Assembly (NCBI GenBank): GCA_963573305.1
Contig: OY754339.1
Location: forward strand, 14,493,941-14,557,940
Length of the DNA: 64,000 bases
DNA from: Pyrrhosoma nymphula
Taxonomy: Eukaryota > Arthropoda > Insecta > Odonata > Coenagrionidae
Reading direction: 5' to 3'
Each line of letters opens with the position of its first letter. The first letter of the stretch is position 1. The position numbers were made by a program, and so were the translations under genes. The notes beneath the pieces are model-generated. The model was not told the origin of the DNA. It ran no database searches and worked only from the letters and a program-made list of their open reading frames with translations. Of the stretch, positions 10,415 through 22,492 are shown in pieces.

Positions 10415-10738
10415 TCAATAAATGTAGTTACGAATCCATTGAAGATGATTCAAGAATACATTTATTTTGTCGCCACTCTTAAAAGACGTATAGTTGACGT
10501 CACTGCATCGAGGTATTCTGATTGTTGCATAAATTAATTAGGATTTATCGAGGCTCTGATGTCTCAACTTCAGTGTTACCGACGTTAGAGAAGGTTAAGG
10601 TCATCGCTGAATGTGGCCTTCGGAGGCGTTAAGACTCAATGCTAGATGGCGTATGATGAAAGATATATCAACATTGTGAATTTACGTGTGACGTTGAGGA
10701 TGTAATATTTGACATACCGTGGAATTGTACTCAAGGTG
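10415..10738. other. No recognisable feature
   Basis: Single-copy-looking sequence between the Penelope fragment and the next CR1 copy. Nothing is supportable. Confidence 0.4.
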
Positions 10739-10783
10739 ATAGCGACAAAAAGAGAGATATCCCTAGCGACAAAAAGAGAGATT
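10739..10783 (+). repeat. Short tandem duplication
   Basis: The 19-base word agcgacaaaaagagagata/t occurs twice in a row, about 26 bases apart, immediately before the CR1 sequence begins. Confidence 0.75.
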
Positions 10784-11346
10784 CTGAAGAAGCTAGGATT
10801 CGTCAAGCGTATTGTGGGAAGATTTTCAGATGAAAAAGTAAAAGAGAGGTGCTATTTCGCACTCGTCCGGCCACACCTTGAATACGCAGCAAGCATATGG
10901 GATCCGGTGCAGAAAGACTTAATCCAGTAACTTAATAAAATACAAAGGAAAGCGGCGCGATTCGTCAAAAACTGCTACGGGCGTACAGACAGCGTTACAC
11001 AGATGTTAAACGAATTAGGCTGGGAGCCGCTAGAGACTCGGAGGCTGCGCGCTAGGCTTAGATTACTTGAGCAATTGAGAATAGATATCTTTCAGAGTGA
11101 CACGGAGAACGTAATATTAGAACCCCACTACATTTCCAGGTCCGGCAGAAACGATAAATTAAGAGAGATATTTTGCCGAACGGATAGGTATGGGAATTCG
11201 TTTTTCCCCCGAACAATAAGGGACTTTATTAAATGCCAGGCGTAATTTCATTAGAGCGTTTCCTTTTTATATGTAAACGGCTGGTGTCCTAACACCCCCG
11301 CCACACGCCTATTGAGGCGGCTTGCGGAGTAGTATGTAGATGTAGA
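10780..11346 (+). mobile_element. 5'-truncated CR1-like LINE, C-terminal part
   Basis: Encodes LKKLGFVKRIVGRFSDEKVK, RCYFALVRPHLEYAASIWDP, IQRKAARFVKNC and FCRTDRYGNSFFPRTIRD. It is nearly the same as the end of the CR1 at 50850-53603, so it belongs to the same subfamily. One in-frame stop (TAA at about 10928) breaks the frame, and the N-terminal endonuclease and reverse transcriptase are missing. The 3' UTR (gtaaacggctggtgtcctaa) and the atgtagatgtagat tail are intact, as expected for target-primed insertion with 5' truncation. Confidence 0.88.
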
Positions 11347-11349
11347 TCC

Positions 11350-13222
11350 CAGAAGATGCGGTTGAGAGTTCATTGTTTCCTCCGTGACGTGGACAACCAC
11401 TACAAACGGGTCGGAATACTAATTTGGGATTAAAAGTCTCCCTTTTCCTTCTCATTCCTTTCATCTCCTTTCAATGACTGGTGACATGCCACCCCGTCCT
11501 TCTTGTCCTGGCGACGGTTTACCGTGGATAGTCACGCTGAGGTATGAGTTGCGCGTTCGGCCGCGAAGCTAAAAACCCTGGTGGAAATTTCCCTGTAAGA
11601 ATTTCCTAGAACTTACGGAAAAGCATGGGAAAAATTGAAAATTCCTTAGAAGAAATGTCTTTTCTAAAGAAATGTCCCTAAACTGTGGGGAATTTTTCCC
11701 TAAAACGTTTTTCTTCACAAATGAAAGACTTCGGTCAGTAATTTCCCTAGAACAAAACGCTACTTTGGGGAAAACCTTCAGGCGTAGGAAAAATTGCACC
11801 ATTAATTGCATAGAGTGCAGTGTGCAGTGCATGGAGTTAATGAATAAATAGGAAAAAATATATATTAATCAAAACTAAAAACGTATTCTTCGTAGTTTTA
11901 TAGTTATCACAATTAATTATAATGAGAGTGACAAAATATTTCTCAATAAATATAAGATGTGCAACCATTATAAAAAATCACTTCTCTCAGTCAACGAATT
12001 TTGGTGTAAAACAAATATATTCTAAGCCACTGGAACCCACTTTCGAAAGCACTTCCCAGGGAAAATGTATGCTGTGGGAATTATTCTGTAAATGCATATT
12101 TTCTACGGAAAACGGGGGCTCAATTTTCTTGTTAATTTTCCAACAGGGAAATCTTAAGCGCAGGAAAAGTTTGGGCATGCCTGGAAATAGTTAGGCCTAT
12201 TAGGTTGTGTTTGCTTGAGTACTCCTCGACTATATAGGATCCTTATGAGATTGGCCTGATGGATATGCTGGAAAAGGTATATAGGAATGGCAGCTAGGCA
12301 TGTGAATTGGGATTTTAAAAGGGAGAAAATTGTAAATATAATGCTGGAAGACATAATATGGGAAACGCTAAAAGTAGGAGGGAGATAAATCGGTTATTTT
12401 TATTTTTATTTATTAGTGTAATCTACTGGTTTAAGTAGGTTTAAATAGAAGTTAGGAATAATCCTCTAGATTTTTTCAGGCGCCGGACGTCTGTCTACCT
12501 ACACAATTTATTTCATCTGTCAGCATTCGTCCTACCCCTCTTCATCCCGTCCAGAAAAACCTATTCTTTTTCCCCTCCTTCCCCGCTAACCCAACAACCT
12601 CCCATCTATCACGGTCTTCAGCATCCCTTCGCCCGTTAATACGTCTTCCAACCACCTACTCTGCCTTCTCCTAATCTCCTCCAGCTATTACCGATTATGC
12701 GGCATACACAAAGCTTTCATATAAAACCTCGCGTGGAGAGACATTGGGGAATGAATGGAAATTCCTGACTTCATTGGGTAAAATGACCACGGGGGGGAAA
12801 TTAAACTGCGACGCCAACGAACATGAATAAACAAATGCCTATCTACTCATTTGTAAATAGAGATGTTTGTGACCTGTGGAATATTCTACCGAAGGAACAC
12901 TAGAATATTTTCCCAATGAGAGTATATAAGGATGAATGAGAGAATATGTGTAAAGGATGTTTTTAAAGGAATGTTAAGTATTTATTCGTCAAAGTTTTCG
13001 TCACTAGAGAAACCAAAGCCTAATAATACACTAGGGGGGTAGCCTAGTAATACCTAGGCCCGCTTTCATCCTTCTACTCGAGCTAGGATCCCTTATAAAA
13101 AAACTACCTTGAGAGCCAGCATACTAGGGATTGGAAATTTAAATCCAGAATCGATTTCCGATTAAAATCGTAATCGATTTTCCAATCCCTACAGCATACC
13201 GTTGCCTGCGACCCACTACTAT
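11350..13222. other. No gene; AT-rich repeats of unknown class
   Basis: The stretch 11570-12200 has many scattered gggaaa/tttccc words in both orientations. This suggests a worn repeat, but no ends can be set. The pyrimidine-rich part at 12520-12690 resembles the antisense of the LINE C-terminal region at 50.1-50.5 kb. No coding gene is supportable. Confidence 0.4.
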
Positions 13223-13422
13223 AGTTCGTCCAATATAATAGCGCAGTTGACATTTAAAAATGCAGCCAATCAGTAAACACATCCAATGCCGTTTGGGGAA
13301 GGGAATCACGTGATAGGAGAATCCATGATGGTGGCCTTAGTTTAAACCATACGATGTTTACTTTTCATTTCTTTCTAAGTCAAATCAATATATTTCAACC
13401 GCGCTATTATCTTGGACGGACT
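13223..13422 (+). mobile_element. 200-bp MITE, copy 1 (agttcgtccaa ends)
   Basis: The terminal inverted repeats are agttcgtccaatataatag at the left and ctattatcttggacggact at the right. The interior (gcagccaatcagtaaacaca, ggaatcacgtgat, gtggccttag) reappears in reverse orientation in the copy at 16974-17181. It is non-coding. Confidence 0.85.
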
Positions 13423-13809
13423 CGGGAGTTAAATGCAGTGTACTGACACGAGGATGGGGTAGACTGCGAATCCCGACAAACAACCCGGGTCGTGTATGTT
13501 ATTAAATGAAAAAGTGGTTTTGTGAAATTTAAATTATTAAAAATAACAATGATTTTCCACATAGTTACCCTAGAACAAGTTAATTTTTTTAGACTGCAAA
13601 AGCCATGGGTGAATGTGGTAGAAGAGACTCTAAAGAGGAGGAATATTTTGAGTCTTAAAAACAAGTGAGCGTGTATGAAGCAATGCATGCAGTTTATTGT
13701 ATGGATATGGAGAAAATGATTAAAAGGGAGCCATTTTTCTAGGGTCTACGGCAGTAACTAAATTATTTGATAAATGATCTAAGATTTTCCAGGTGAATCA
13801 GATGCATAA
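13423..13809. other. No recognisable feature
   Basis: AT-rich, with no gene supportable on either strand. Confidence 0.4.
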
Positions 13810-14300
13810 ATGTTTCACGGATATTCAACAAGGTAATTAGGCTTCATATCTGCCGACATTTCGACGAACGACTTTTTCGTCATCATCAGGGCTTCTGAAT
13901 GCCTTACGAGTCAAATTTGGCCGGTATTAATATGCAACAATCAGGATCAGTTGACTCCTGATTGGTTCGTTTTTATCTGATTGACCGTTGACTAATTCTC
14001 TCGTCTTCCCTTACATTTTCAATGCAATTGATGATAGGATTCCAGGCACTACTTATTTGAAAAACAGTGTCTCGATTGAAATTTATTATTTCCAGACGAA
14101 TCTCGATGGCCTCTTTGATTATACGGTCCCAATAGCCATGCGTGCGGCTAAGTATCTTTGCATCATTCCATTGCATGGCATGGCCTTCGTTGATGCAATG
14201 TTCCGCACCTCCCGACTTCTGTGTTTGCGCCGTTCTGGAGTGTCTTCGATTCTCCTTCAGCCCGGTCTTATTCTTTGGGCCGGTCTCTCCCACAAACTTT
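13810..14300 (-). mobile_element. Penelope-like element fragment, GIY-YIG endonuclease C-terminus and terminal region
   Basis: On the - strand 14293-13990 encodes SGGAEHCINEGHAMQWNDAK, then LSRTHGYWDRIIKEAIEIRL and NFNRDTVFQISSAWNPII. This is the usual end of the Penelope GIY-YIG domain (AEH, IIKEAIEI and NFNRD blocks). The following non-coding part (about 13840-13900) has cgacatttcgacgaacgact and cgtcatcatcagggc, which is typical of Penelope terminal repeats. The 5' part of the domain and the reverse transcriptase are missing. Confidence 0.78.
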
Positions 14301-14849
14301 AGGAGTCGTGCATAAACTACGTTACCAACTTAGGGGGGGAAGGGGGTCGCCTAATAACTTACGGCGGGTAACGAGGGGGAGGGGGGTGGGGTTCACTCAA
14401 AGTAACGTCGCTGTGACAATGCGCCTGTTTACGTTTCTTACTCGTCAACATCGCGTCGTCAACACTACAGAGTTTAACATAAGTAAGGGCGTGCGGGGTG
14501 TTTCTTACACGCCAAGCTTCTACTTTTACTCAATGTAACTGAACTTTTTTTATTACACTTCTTTCAATAAATTTTGCCACTTCAGAGTCATCTCTTTATC
14601 TTATCTCATTATTGTTTGGCCGGTCTCACATCTCTTGATCGCTATCCCATCACTAGTTTTTATAGCGACCTCGTGACAACACTTTTCAAGGCATCAGTCA
14701 GAAATGTGGGGATGGGAGAGAATAAAGTAGATGAGCACAGCACCTTGCTCCGTGATTCATGGTTGAGTTTTAGAATTTAAAAATAAATATTACTTGTTCC
14801 AATTGAGATTAAATAGTTCTATTATATATATTTCGGCTACTTTATTATT
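14301..14849. other. No gene; G-rich repeat-like stretch
   Basis: 14310-14410 holds G-runs around repeated taacttaggggg / aacgagggggag words and resembles a degenerate MITE. It is not assigned to a class. Confidence 0.3.
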
Positions 14850-15735
14850 TCTACATCTACATCTACGATGTACCGTGCAAGCCACCACTAGGGTGTGTGG
14901 CACGGGGTGATTCCACACCAGGCATGCAGCACTCGTCCCAGAACAAATCAGAACCTCGCACGCTCCCCCTGGCGCTAGGCGCAGGCCAACAGCAGTCAGG
15001 AGAACAGTGCGCAGTCCAACCGGAAACTGGGAGAGTGATACGTAAAAGAACATACAAACATGCAGAGAAATGCTATAGACACATCTAGTGGTTAATATTA
15101 CTGATACAGTTAATTTATGAATACTACGAGATGCTACTTCATGCAAAGAACAAAATAAAATAATGCCGGACTAATCGACCGGTGGAAAGAGTTAGTAATG
15201 ATGTGGTGTTATTAAGCACAAGTGAAAATTCTACTCCACCTATTGAGGGTGGGAGTTTCATGTGATTGATCTATCGCAACTATTATGATCCCTTATTGTG
15301 CGTGGGAAAAATGACATTTTGAATCTATCGGTTCGGCAGTCAATTTCCTTTATTTTATTCCTGTGATCACTTTTACCGTAGTACGTTGGCTCTAGCAGTA
15401 TATGTTGAACGTCTGGCAAAAAACTCTGCTCCGAGTTTGCGCAAAAGATTTAACCTGTATTTCTCCCTTCGATCTGTTAGAGATTTCCACCCTAATTCCT
15501 TCAACAATTCGGTGACACTGCTAAGTTTATCGTAACAACTTTTCACAAATATTGCTGCTCTCCGTTGTATTCTATCTATTTCAGAGATTAGTCCTACTTC
15601 GTAAGGGTCCCATATGCTAGCGGCGTACTCTAAGTGAGGTCTCACGAGTGAAAAATAACATCGCTCTTTAACTTTCTCGTCGCATTTTCCTAATATTCTT
15701 TTGATAAATCTCAATTTGCGACTAGCCTGTCCGCA
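14850..15735 (-). mobile_element. CR1-like LINE fragment, second subfamily
   Basis: The - strand encodes FIKRILGKCDEKVKERCYFS, LVRPHLEYAASIWDPYEVGL, RIQRRAAIFVKSCYDKL and LKELGWKSLTDRREKYRLNL. It has clear homology to the CR1 C-terminus but is divergent (PYEVGL in place of PVQKDL), like the copy at 17941-18990. The 3' end is the catctacatctac motif at 14850-14870. It is truncated at the 5' end. Confidence 0.82.
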
Positions 15736-15829
15736 GATTAAACCTATTTCAACCTTTACCTAAAAATAAACTCGCTAAATAATTAAGAAAATATTTTTGA
15801 ATTGAAAGTTTTGTTTGTGGAGACATGTC

Positions 15830-15846
15830 GGGGGGGGGGGGGGGGG
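15830..15846 (+). repeat. G17 homopolymer run
   Basis: Seventeen consecutive G residues, followed by a G/T-rich stretch. It can form a G-quadruplex in principle and is prone to sequencing error. Confidence 0.9.
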
Positions 15847-16973
15847 TAGGTGTTGGGAAAACTACTACGGTTGTCAACGAAGGTGGGGTGGGAGGGGGTA
15901 AAAAAATCACCGAAAACGGTAAAATATGTTTATGCATGACCCCTTACCGGATTCACAGCGAATTTGATAGGCCCCAGGCGTCTTCCGTCCGATTTGATCC
16001 TTCGCCTTCACCAATTATATTTTTCCCTTAATTGAGGTGGTGGAAGGTGAATTGTTTTAATATCATAGCGGTGGAGAATATGGTTAATCCTTCCCGATAT
16101 GGTGGAAGTATAAGGGAGGATAGCTTTAGCCAACGGTTTCTAAATTATTTTACTTTGTCTACTCCGAAAAGGCATTGGCGTAATGAGTATGCGTATATTC
16201 AAGCTTAATGGGCTCATGATGATCTATGAATATATTCGAGATGAACGCCGCGTGTTTGGTGTACGCAACACTTTTCGCGACCCTTGACTTATTCTTTTCC
16301 CTTGCAGAAGTGACCACCATGGGTCACGGAAATTTGGCCCGACACCGGACAACATGCAGAATACACACTAGTATTTTTTAAACTCAGGATGTTAAGTACC
16401 TAATCTACATTAAATGTTTCATATTTTATTAAATGTTTTGTAATTCGTTGGCTATCATTATTGCTCTTGCCACCTGGTCAGTGGCCCACCAGAAATGTAT
16501 AATAAATAAATAAAAATCCGCTTTTCTAACTTATATGTTGTCAAATTATTTTAAAGCAATCGAATAATCATTCTCTGATATTTCTAACGCGAGGGAAAAC
16601 CGTATGCAGTCTATTCACAATCGCTTCGGCAGCGGTGAACTCTCTGCCTGAGCTGACCAGGCAGCAGCTGTCTAGGGCTCCGGCTAGGGGACGAGATACT
16701 ACGCATTGAGGACAGAGGACGCGGAAAATAATGTCAATTTTAAGGGTAGTCACTCAAACGTGAAACCGCGGAAACCGTGAATAAGCCGTGAATTTTTTAG
16801 TGTGAAAACCCAGTTAATTAGCCGTTAATTTACTGTGTAAACCATTGATTTTAGTATTTGTGTGTCCTGAACAGTTCTATCAGATTTTGAGATGGTAGGT
16901 ATGTACATACAAAAGTCAGTTTTATATCGTATCGGGAAGAAGTCTGAGCGGTCTACTATGAGTGTTATACTAG
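15847..16973. other. No recognisable feature
   Basis: Mixed AT-rich sequence with no gene, tRNA or terminal-repeat signal that I can support. Confidence 0.4.
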
Positions 16974-17181
16974 AGTTCGTCCAAGATAATATCGGAGTTT
17001 AAATATAATTTGGTTTAGAAATAAATGGAGAGTAAAGGATTGTTTAAGATCTTATGATTTGAACAAAGGCCACCACCATAGATTCCTCGGTCACGTGATT
17101 CCCTTCCATAAACGGCATCGTACATGTTTGCTGATTGGCTGCATTTCTAACTGCCTACTGCGCTATTATCTTGGACGAACT
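16974..17181 (-). mobile_element. MITE, copy 2 (inverted relative to 13223-13422)
   Basis: Bounded by agttcgtccaagataata and tattatcttggacgaact. The interior is the reverse complement of copy 1 (aaggccacca, tcacgtgattccc, tgctgattggctgcat). A possible third, partial end occurs at about 45153 (tacatccaagataatagtgc). Confidence 0.85.
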
Positions 17182-17283
17182 ATAATTTGTTGTTTCTAAC
17201 CATTTAATTCCGCTCCTATCGAATTTTCTGCGTATTTCCTTGCTGGGTTCTTAAAGTTCTTCCCAGAGTTAGGATCTACGCTG

Positions 17284-17830
17284 AGACATCTACATCTTCG
17301 ATATGTACATGTACACACTACCCTGCGACCCGCCGCAGAGGCGTATGGAAGGAGGTTTTGGGACACCAAACATGAAAAGAGGGGAAAAATAGGTAAATGG
17401 ATGGGGGAGAGGACATTCATAGGTGAATTGTGTGTCAACGATGCGTCCTAAGACAGTGTCACGCTGTTTTTGTAATAATCACTAATGGTGCGAGGAAAGG
17501 TGGAATTTTGGTACCTGTCAGTTCGGCATTATACCTATCTCTCATATTATGTCACTCCTATCAGTTCTAGAGATATAGCGCGGGGTAAAAATAATATCAT
17601 CCGTGTCGTACTGATAATCGCCCGGTCGGAGTTTTTAAGTTATCTAAGCCTAGCGTGTAGCCTTCGAGTCTCTAACGGTTCCCAAGCTAATCCTTCAATC
17701 AACTGTGTAACGTTTTCTGTTCACACGTAGCAGTTTCTAACGAAGCGTGCGGCTTTACTTTGCATTTTACTTACTTCGCGGATTAAATTGTCTGTGTTGG
17801 GTCCCAAATACCAAACTAGGGTACTTACAA
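17284..17830 (-). mobile_element. CR1-like LINE 3' fragment, heavily decayed
   Basis: 17284-17350 matches the CR1 3' end (catctacatctt, cctgcgacccgccgcag, ttttgggacacc). 17630-17800 is the antisense of the coding C-terminus (atctaagcctagcgtgtagc, gtctctaacggttcccaagc), closely similar in words to 51130-51260. Frameshifts have destroyed the frame. Confidence 0.7.
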
Positions 17831-17940
17831 TTAGAGGGGACCTCTTGGAGAGGTTATATACTTTGAGGGGAGGGAAAGATAACTCTTCTTCCGTCGGTTG
17901 GTTTGTTGTAAACTGCGTGTCCCTCTAGCCTCTAGCACCC

Positions 17941-18990
17941 TCATCTACATCTACAAAATACCCTGCAATTCACCTCAGGGGTGTGTGGCAGGGGGTGAGT
18001 ATTCACCAACATGCATTACACTATACCCTAAAGTTAGTGTAACTACGACTAATTATGTATTAGCATAAATCGCTAATGCTTGTCACGAGGCGAAGCCTCA
18101 CAAGCAGGCACTACACTACAGATATTATCACAATGGTGAGGGACCGTTAATATATATGTATTTTGCAACTACAAAAATGGACAGAGACTCAAGACGTATG
18201 TAGAAAACATGCACGGCGTGCTGCTACTCCTGGGAAACAGATAAGGATTCGAGTAATAGGGAGTACTACTACTACTTAGAGCTACACTACCTATCGAAAA
18301 ACCTAGATAACAGTCTCATTGGCAGCTGTTATGGTCCCTTATCGTTCGTGGGAAAAATGACATTTTAAATCTGTCCGTTCTGCAGTCTAGTTCCCTAATT
18401 TTATTCTCATGATCTGATCTACCGTAGTATGTCGGATTTCGTAAAATATTATCAACGTCGTCAGAGAATAGACCGGTTTGGAACTTATATAATAGATTGA
18501 GTCTAAATTTTAATCGACGGTCTGAAAGCTTTTCCCATCCCAGTTTCTGCAAAAGGTCAGTAACTCTAACGAGATTATCATAACGGCCTTTAACGTATCT
18601 TGCCGATCTTCGCTGCACGCGTTCTAACTCAGTTTCCAAGCCTATCTCATAAGGATCCCAAATACTGGCAGCATATTCCAAGTGGGGTCTAACGAGGGAG
18701 AAGTAGCTGATTTCCCTAACTTTTATCGTCGCACTTGCCAAATGCTCTTTTAACAAATCCCAATTTACGATTAGCTTTACCGGTAATTTCTCGAATATGT
18801 TTACTCCACGAGAGATCATTAGTCAGTTTAACTCCGAGGTATTTAACCGATTCTAGGGTCTCTAATTTGCTGTTTTGTAGGCAATAGCTGTAACAAGGAG
18901 CGTTTTTTCTTTTCCAAAAATTCACAACAACGCATTTTTTCAGGCTTAATTCTAGCTGCCACGAATCGCACTACTCCTGTATTGCCTCGT
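17941..18990 (-). mobile_element. CR1-like LINE, 5'-truncated, one main frameshift
   Basis: The - strand encodes LESVKYLGVKLTNDLSWSKH, then REITGKANRKLGFVKRAF in one frame. From about 18725 it continues in another frame with YFSLVRPHLEYAASIWDPYE, RVQRRSARYVKGRYDNL and DCRTDRFKMSFFPRTIRDHN. The 3' end has catctacatctac and the conserved ggggtgtgtggcagggggtg UTR. It belongs to the same divergent subfamily as 14850-15735. Confidence 0.85.
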
Positions 18991-19044
18991 GGTCCTTAGT
19001 TTAGCCTGACTTTACTGACCGCCAATCACTTACCGCGTGGAGGT

Positions 19045-19130
19045 TTGGATGGCGCTGATTTCAAAATGTGAAGCTCGCACAGCGACTATAAAAGTTAACG
19101 TGATTGGTCGATTGCCACTAGACTACTGGC
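19045..19130 (+). repeat. Interspersed repeat, direct copy of 7190-7275
   Basis: Shares gatggcgc, tgaagctcgcacagcgacta, ataaaag and gattggtcgattgccactag with the copy at 7190-7275. Confidence 0.6.
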
Positions 19131-20838
19131 AGCGAGAAGCAAACTGGTAGCGCGCCAATTTTGAAATTAAGCAGCTAATCGAGCATGATGGCGGAATCAC
19201 GCCATCACAGAATACTGGAAAACTGTAACACTAGCGAACTTTCTCGAAATTTTGTCCTGAATCAAATATCGCGTGAAACGAGTATTATGTTTGGATAACG
19301 AGTTTATGTGGATGAGTAAAGGCGGAGGGTGTTATTCGGGGTGGGGGAGGAGAGGGTGAAGAGAAAGAAGGGAACCCCAAATGTTGCCTTTTTTATGGAA
19401 AACATGCATGGTACCCCGAGAACCCGCATTCTTTCTCAAGAATTGAAAGGTGTACATAATTTGCAGCATGATTCCGAAAATTATCCAAAGAAAAACAAAT
19501 GTACCGCAGTTACGCGTGCACTGATCCATTCTCTCGATCCAATATCCTCGCAAAATCTTCAGTTTAGAATCTTTAGAATTCAGTGACAACATGCATAGCC
19601 TGAAAAAGTTGAATTCGAGGAGTTAATGTCCACACAACTTGAACAATCCAACGGAGTCACTGTATTTCCAGGTCCCGCTGCGAGGAGCCGGGCCGCGACG
19701 CGCGATCGAAAAATCAAGTTTATTCTCGGCGTTGCAAACGTTTTTCAAATATTTATACGGTATATTCTAGAAATATGTTTAGTTTATACTCTTAAATTAT
19801 CCCAGAGACCATTTTCCGAATAAGGATTATATTGTCTACTTTATGTACAATTTTGTCTTAAAAAAAAAGGTCAGCCATTTTGTGACATAATAGCACTCAA
19901 ATATGAGCAAATATGTCTGAAAGTTATGCATAGTATAGGTAAAGCACCCTGTTTACAAATGGTAATGTTTTTTATTTCATATCAATCCTTCCATTTCTCC
20001 TATATCTGCTCAACGTTTAAGATCTTCGAAGAAAAATGAGAGCGGGCGCTTTTTAGGAAATTTGGTCGTGTTTGAGCCTCTGTATCTAAGTAACGGGTAA
20101 GACCTATGAGAAATGGCTTACCATTCCATAATCACTAATCACTTGTGTGTATATGTGCCAAGTTTCAAGCCGTTATCTCAAAAAAACAATTTTGGACTTT
20201 TGTCCGGCGATTTTTGATTTGAGCCCACTGTGCCCCGTGTAGTTCTCCACCATTTATTTGCATTATTTATGAGTAGATAACTATGTGTCTGTGGTGAGTC
20301 GTGTATGAAACTCACTTGAGTGTCCCTTCTATAATACGGCCCATAGATTCGGGAAAAAATCGAGGATAATCACTAGTCAAGTAGCTTTTCAGTACGTGTG
20401 GCAGAGAACCAGCATGCTGGTCAACAAGCATAGTCGCTATCTATTGGCTGAGGTACTTGCTTTCATAATTGCTGCTGTACTTTTATGCTTCTCGCTCCCT
20501 ATAGGACCTATTTGCCTCCAACCAATCACATTAAGTTTTACAGCACCTTTTTAACAGTCATTTTTTGAATCAGTGCCATTCTTACCTCCTTGCGACTGAT
20601 GGAAATTATCTGGCCATGAAATGAACAATAAATGAAATCGTCCCCGTAGTTGTTTTGGTCGTCTGCTGCCTTAGTTTTATTGTTATAGCGGACATGCCCT
20701 TCGATATGAATTAAATTAGCACTTCCTCGCCAGTGCAAGTTCAATGATCGTGTGCAGCATTCTAGTTCGGCTACGATCGCTCCAATCATACTGAATGCCG
20801 TCCTCGATATCAATTAACGGCTAGCATAGGGCTAGGTC
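19131..20838. other. No supportable gene
   Basis: AT-rich intergenic sequence. Open frames of about 90 residues on both strands near 19330-19590 and 20540-20810 have no domain signature. Confidence 0.4.
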
Positions 20839-21179
20839 TTGTGCTGGATCATGTGTCGTGTGAAACGGGCTTCAGATACCGTCGTAGAAATCATACTGTC
20901 TAGCATTCGTAAGTCTTTTGTTGGATGGAGTATCGTTGGATCACAGTGGTTCCGATTGGTAGCCCGTACCACACACCTCTACGATACGTGGCTACCTCCT
21001 CTCCCGTCCCCCTTGTCTACTATCCCTTGCCTTCCCGCCCACCTTTCACTCTTCCCCTCTCCTCCCTCCCAATTGTTTCCCCTCCCATTCGCTCCCTCCC
21101 TCTCCCCCCTCCCCTCCCAGCCCCCTGGGGGCTCCCACTGCTGCTCTCACGTTCTCCGCCTCAGTCCTCAGCTCGCTAC

Positions 21180-22180
21180 GTGTCGAAGCGGTTTGACCGC
21201 CACTGCCTATCCTTCATTCCTTCTGCCTTCCGTAGCAACATTATCACCTGATTCTCCTTCACTCCTCTTCATTCTCTCCCCTCTTTTGTCTTTACTTCTT
21301 TCGTCCCTTCCATTCCCCCCTCGGTCGATTCGGTCTGAAGTGTTTCGTGTCCGGAAACGTCTCTTATTACCTTTTCTTGTTTACCTTATTCTCCTTGTGC
21401 TTTCTTTTTCCTCCTGTTCACCTGATTCTCTTTTTTCTACTTCGACTCATCTCTCGTCTTCTCTTCATGTCCTTCCTCATCTTTGGCGTTAACCTATGTC
21501 TGTCCTTCACCTTGCCCTCCTTCTCACTCATGTGATTCGGTCTTAAGTGAGTCGTAAGCGGGGAAGCACGTTTTCTCCTCCACATCACCTGATTTTCCGT
21601 TCCTACTTCTGCTCTCCGCCTATTTTCCCTTCTATTGTGCCCTGGTGTCTGTATCCTGTACCCTGCCTTTCTATCGCGTTTGGATCGCTCTGCAAAGTGT
21701 TTCTTGGACTCCGAACAGTGCTTTTTAATCGCCTGATTCCCCTTCGAACTTCAGTTTTTCACGTTTCCTGATCAATTCCTCAGCTTTCTTGTTCGTTTTC
21801 TCGACTCTTATCATTTACCTCGACTCTCCAGCTCATTTACCTTGCCCCGTCAGTGAGTCATGAAGACAGGATACTAATTTTTTCCCTTATAATTACCTGA
21901 TTTCTTTGTCTTATTTCGGTTCTTGATCTCGTATCTACTTCACCGTTCCTCGATTACCTATTCTACAGCCTCTTCTCCACGCGACCTCGCCTGTCTCTGT
22001 TCTCAACCTTGATCTCTAAGTGACTCGTGAGCGGAAATTTATTCCCCCGAAATTTTACCTTTTTTTTTCTTTATGCTCATCTCTTATCCCATGCTCTACC
22101 TTTCACTCTTTCTGTCACCTCCCCTCCTGAGTGGCTCGTGCGGGTAGGAAAGTCCTTTGACTCCCCGAACATCTCCGTAT
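21180..22180 (+). repeat. Pyrimidine-rich diverged tandem repeat, about 160-bp unit
   Basis: A roughly 1-kb tract with strong C/T bias on the + strand. Two landmark blocks alternate. A cacctgattctc-like block is at 21245, 21419, 21586, 21730, 21894 and (weaker) 22056. A gtgactcgtgagcgg-like block is at 21340, 21547, 21698, 21853, 22020 and 22131. Spacing between like blocks is mostly 145-175 bases, so at least five or six worn copies of one unit are arrayed. Long open frames here (up to 217 codons) are a composition artefact. The tract abuts the CpG-rich region that holds the likely first exon of the START gene. Confidence 0.7.
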
Positions 22181-22189
22181 TTCCGCGTC

Positions 22190-22492
22190 CAGAGCATACT
22201 ACTTGCGGATCCATTCTCCCCGTGGCTGATCTCACCAGTTCGCGTCCCGCATCGTCGTGTTTGCCGCATCCTTTGCAAACAGTGAAGTTTTTATTTTTCT
22301 TTCCCGCCGCCGTGCGAATGTGTCCCACCTGAAGGAACAAAGAAGTGTGCTTTCTGCACGGCCGGGGCCACTCCTCAGTTCTTTGCCGCGGTCGCAGCGA
22401 GGAGGTCCTTCTCCCCTGTTGTCCCACCCCGGCGACTCACCGTGCATTGTTCGCTTAGTGTTTGCCGAGTCGTCCCTCCTGCATCTGCGGCC
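22190..22492 (+). promoter_or_regulatory. CpG-rich putative promoter/5' UTR of the START gene
   Basis: CpG density rises sharply here (cgcgtcccgcatcgtcgtg, cccgccgccgtgcg, gccgcggtcgcagcg) against the AT-rich surroundings. It ends at an ATG in good context (gcggccATGag) at 22493. No TATA box or defined initiator is identifiable. Confidence 0.4.

Noticed and set aside
14790..15146. 118-codon - strand frame over the CR1 3' UTR
   Set aside because: It lies in the UTR region of the CR1 copy and is not in frame with its coding part.
20839..21492. 217-codon open frame, the longest outside the LINE
   Set aside because: It lies in the pyrimidine-rich tandem repeat. The product is Leu/Ser/Pro-rich low complexity, and other frames of the same tract are open too.
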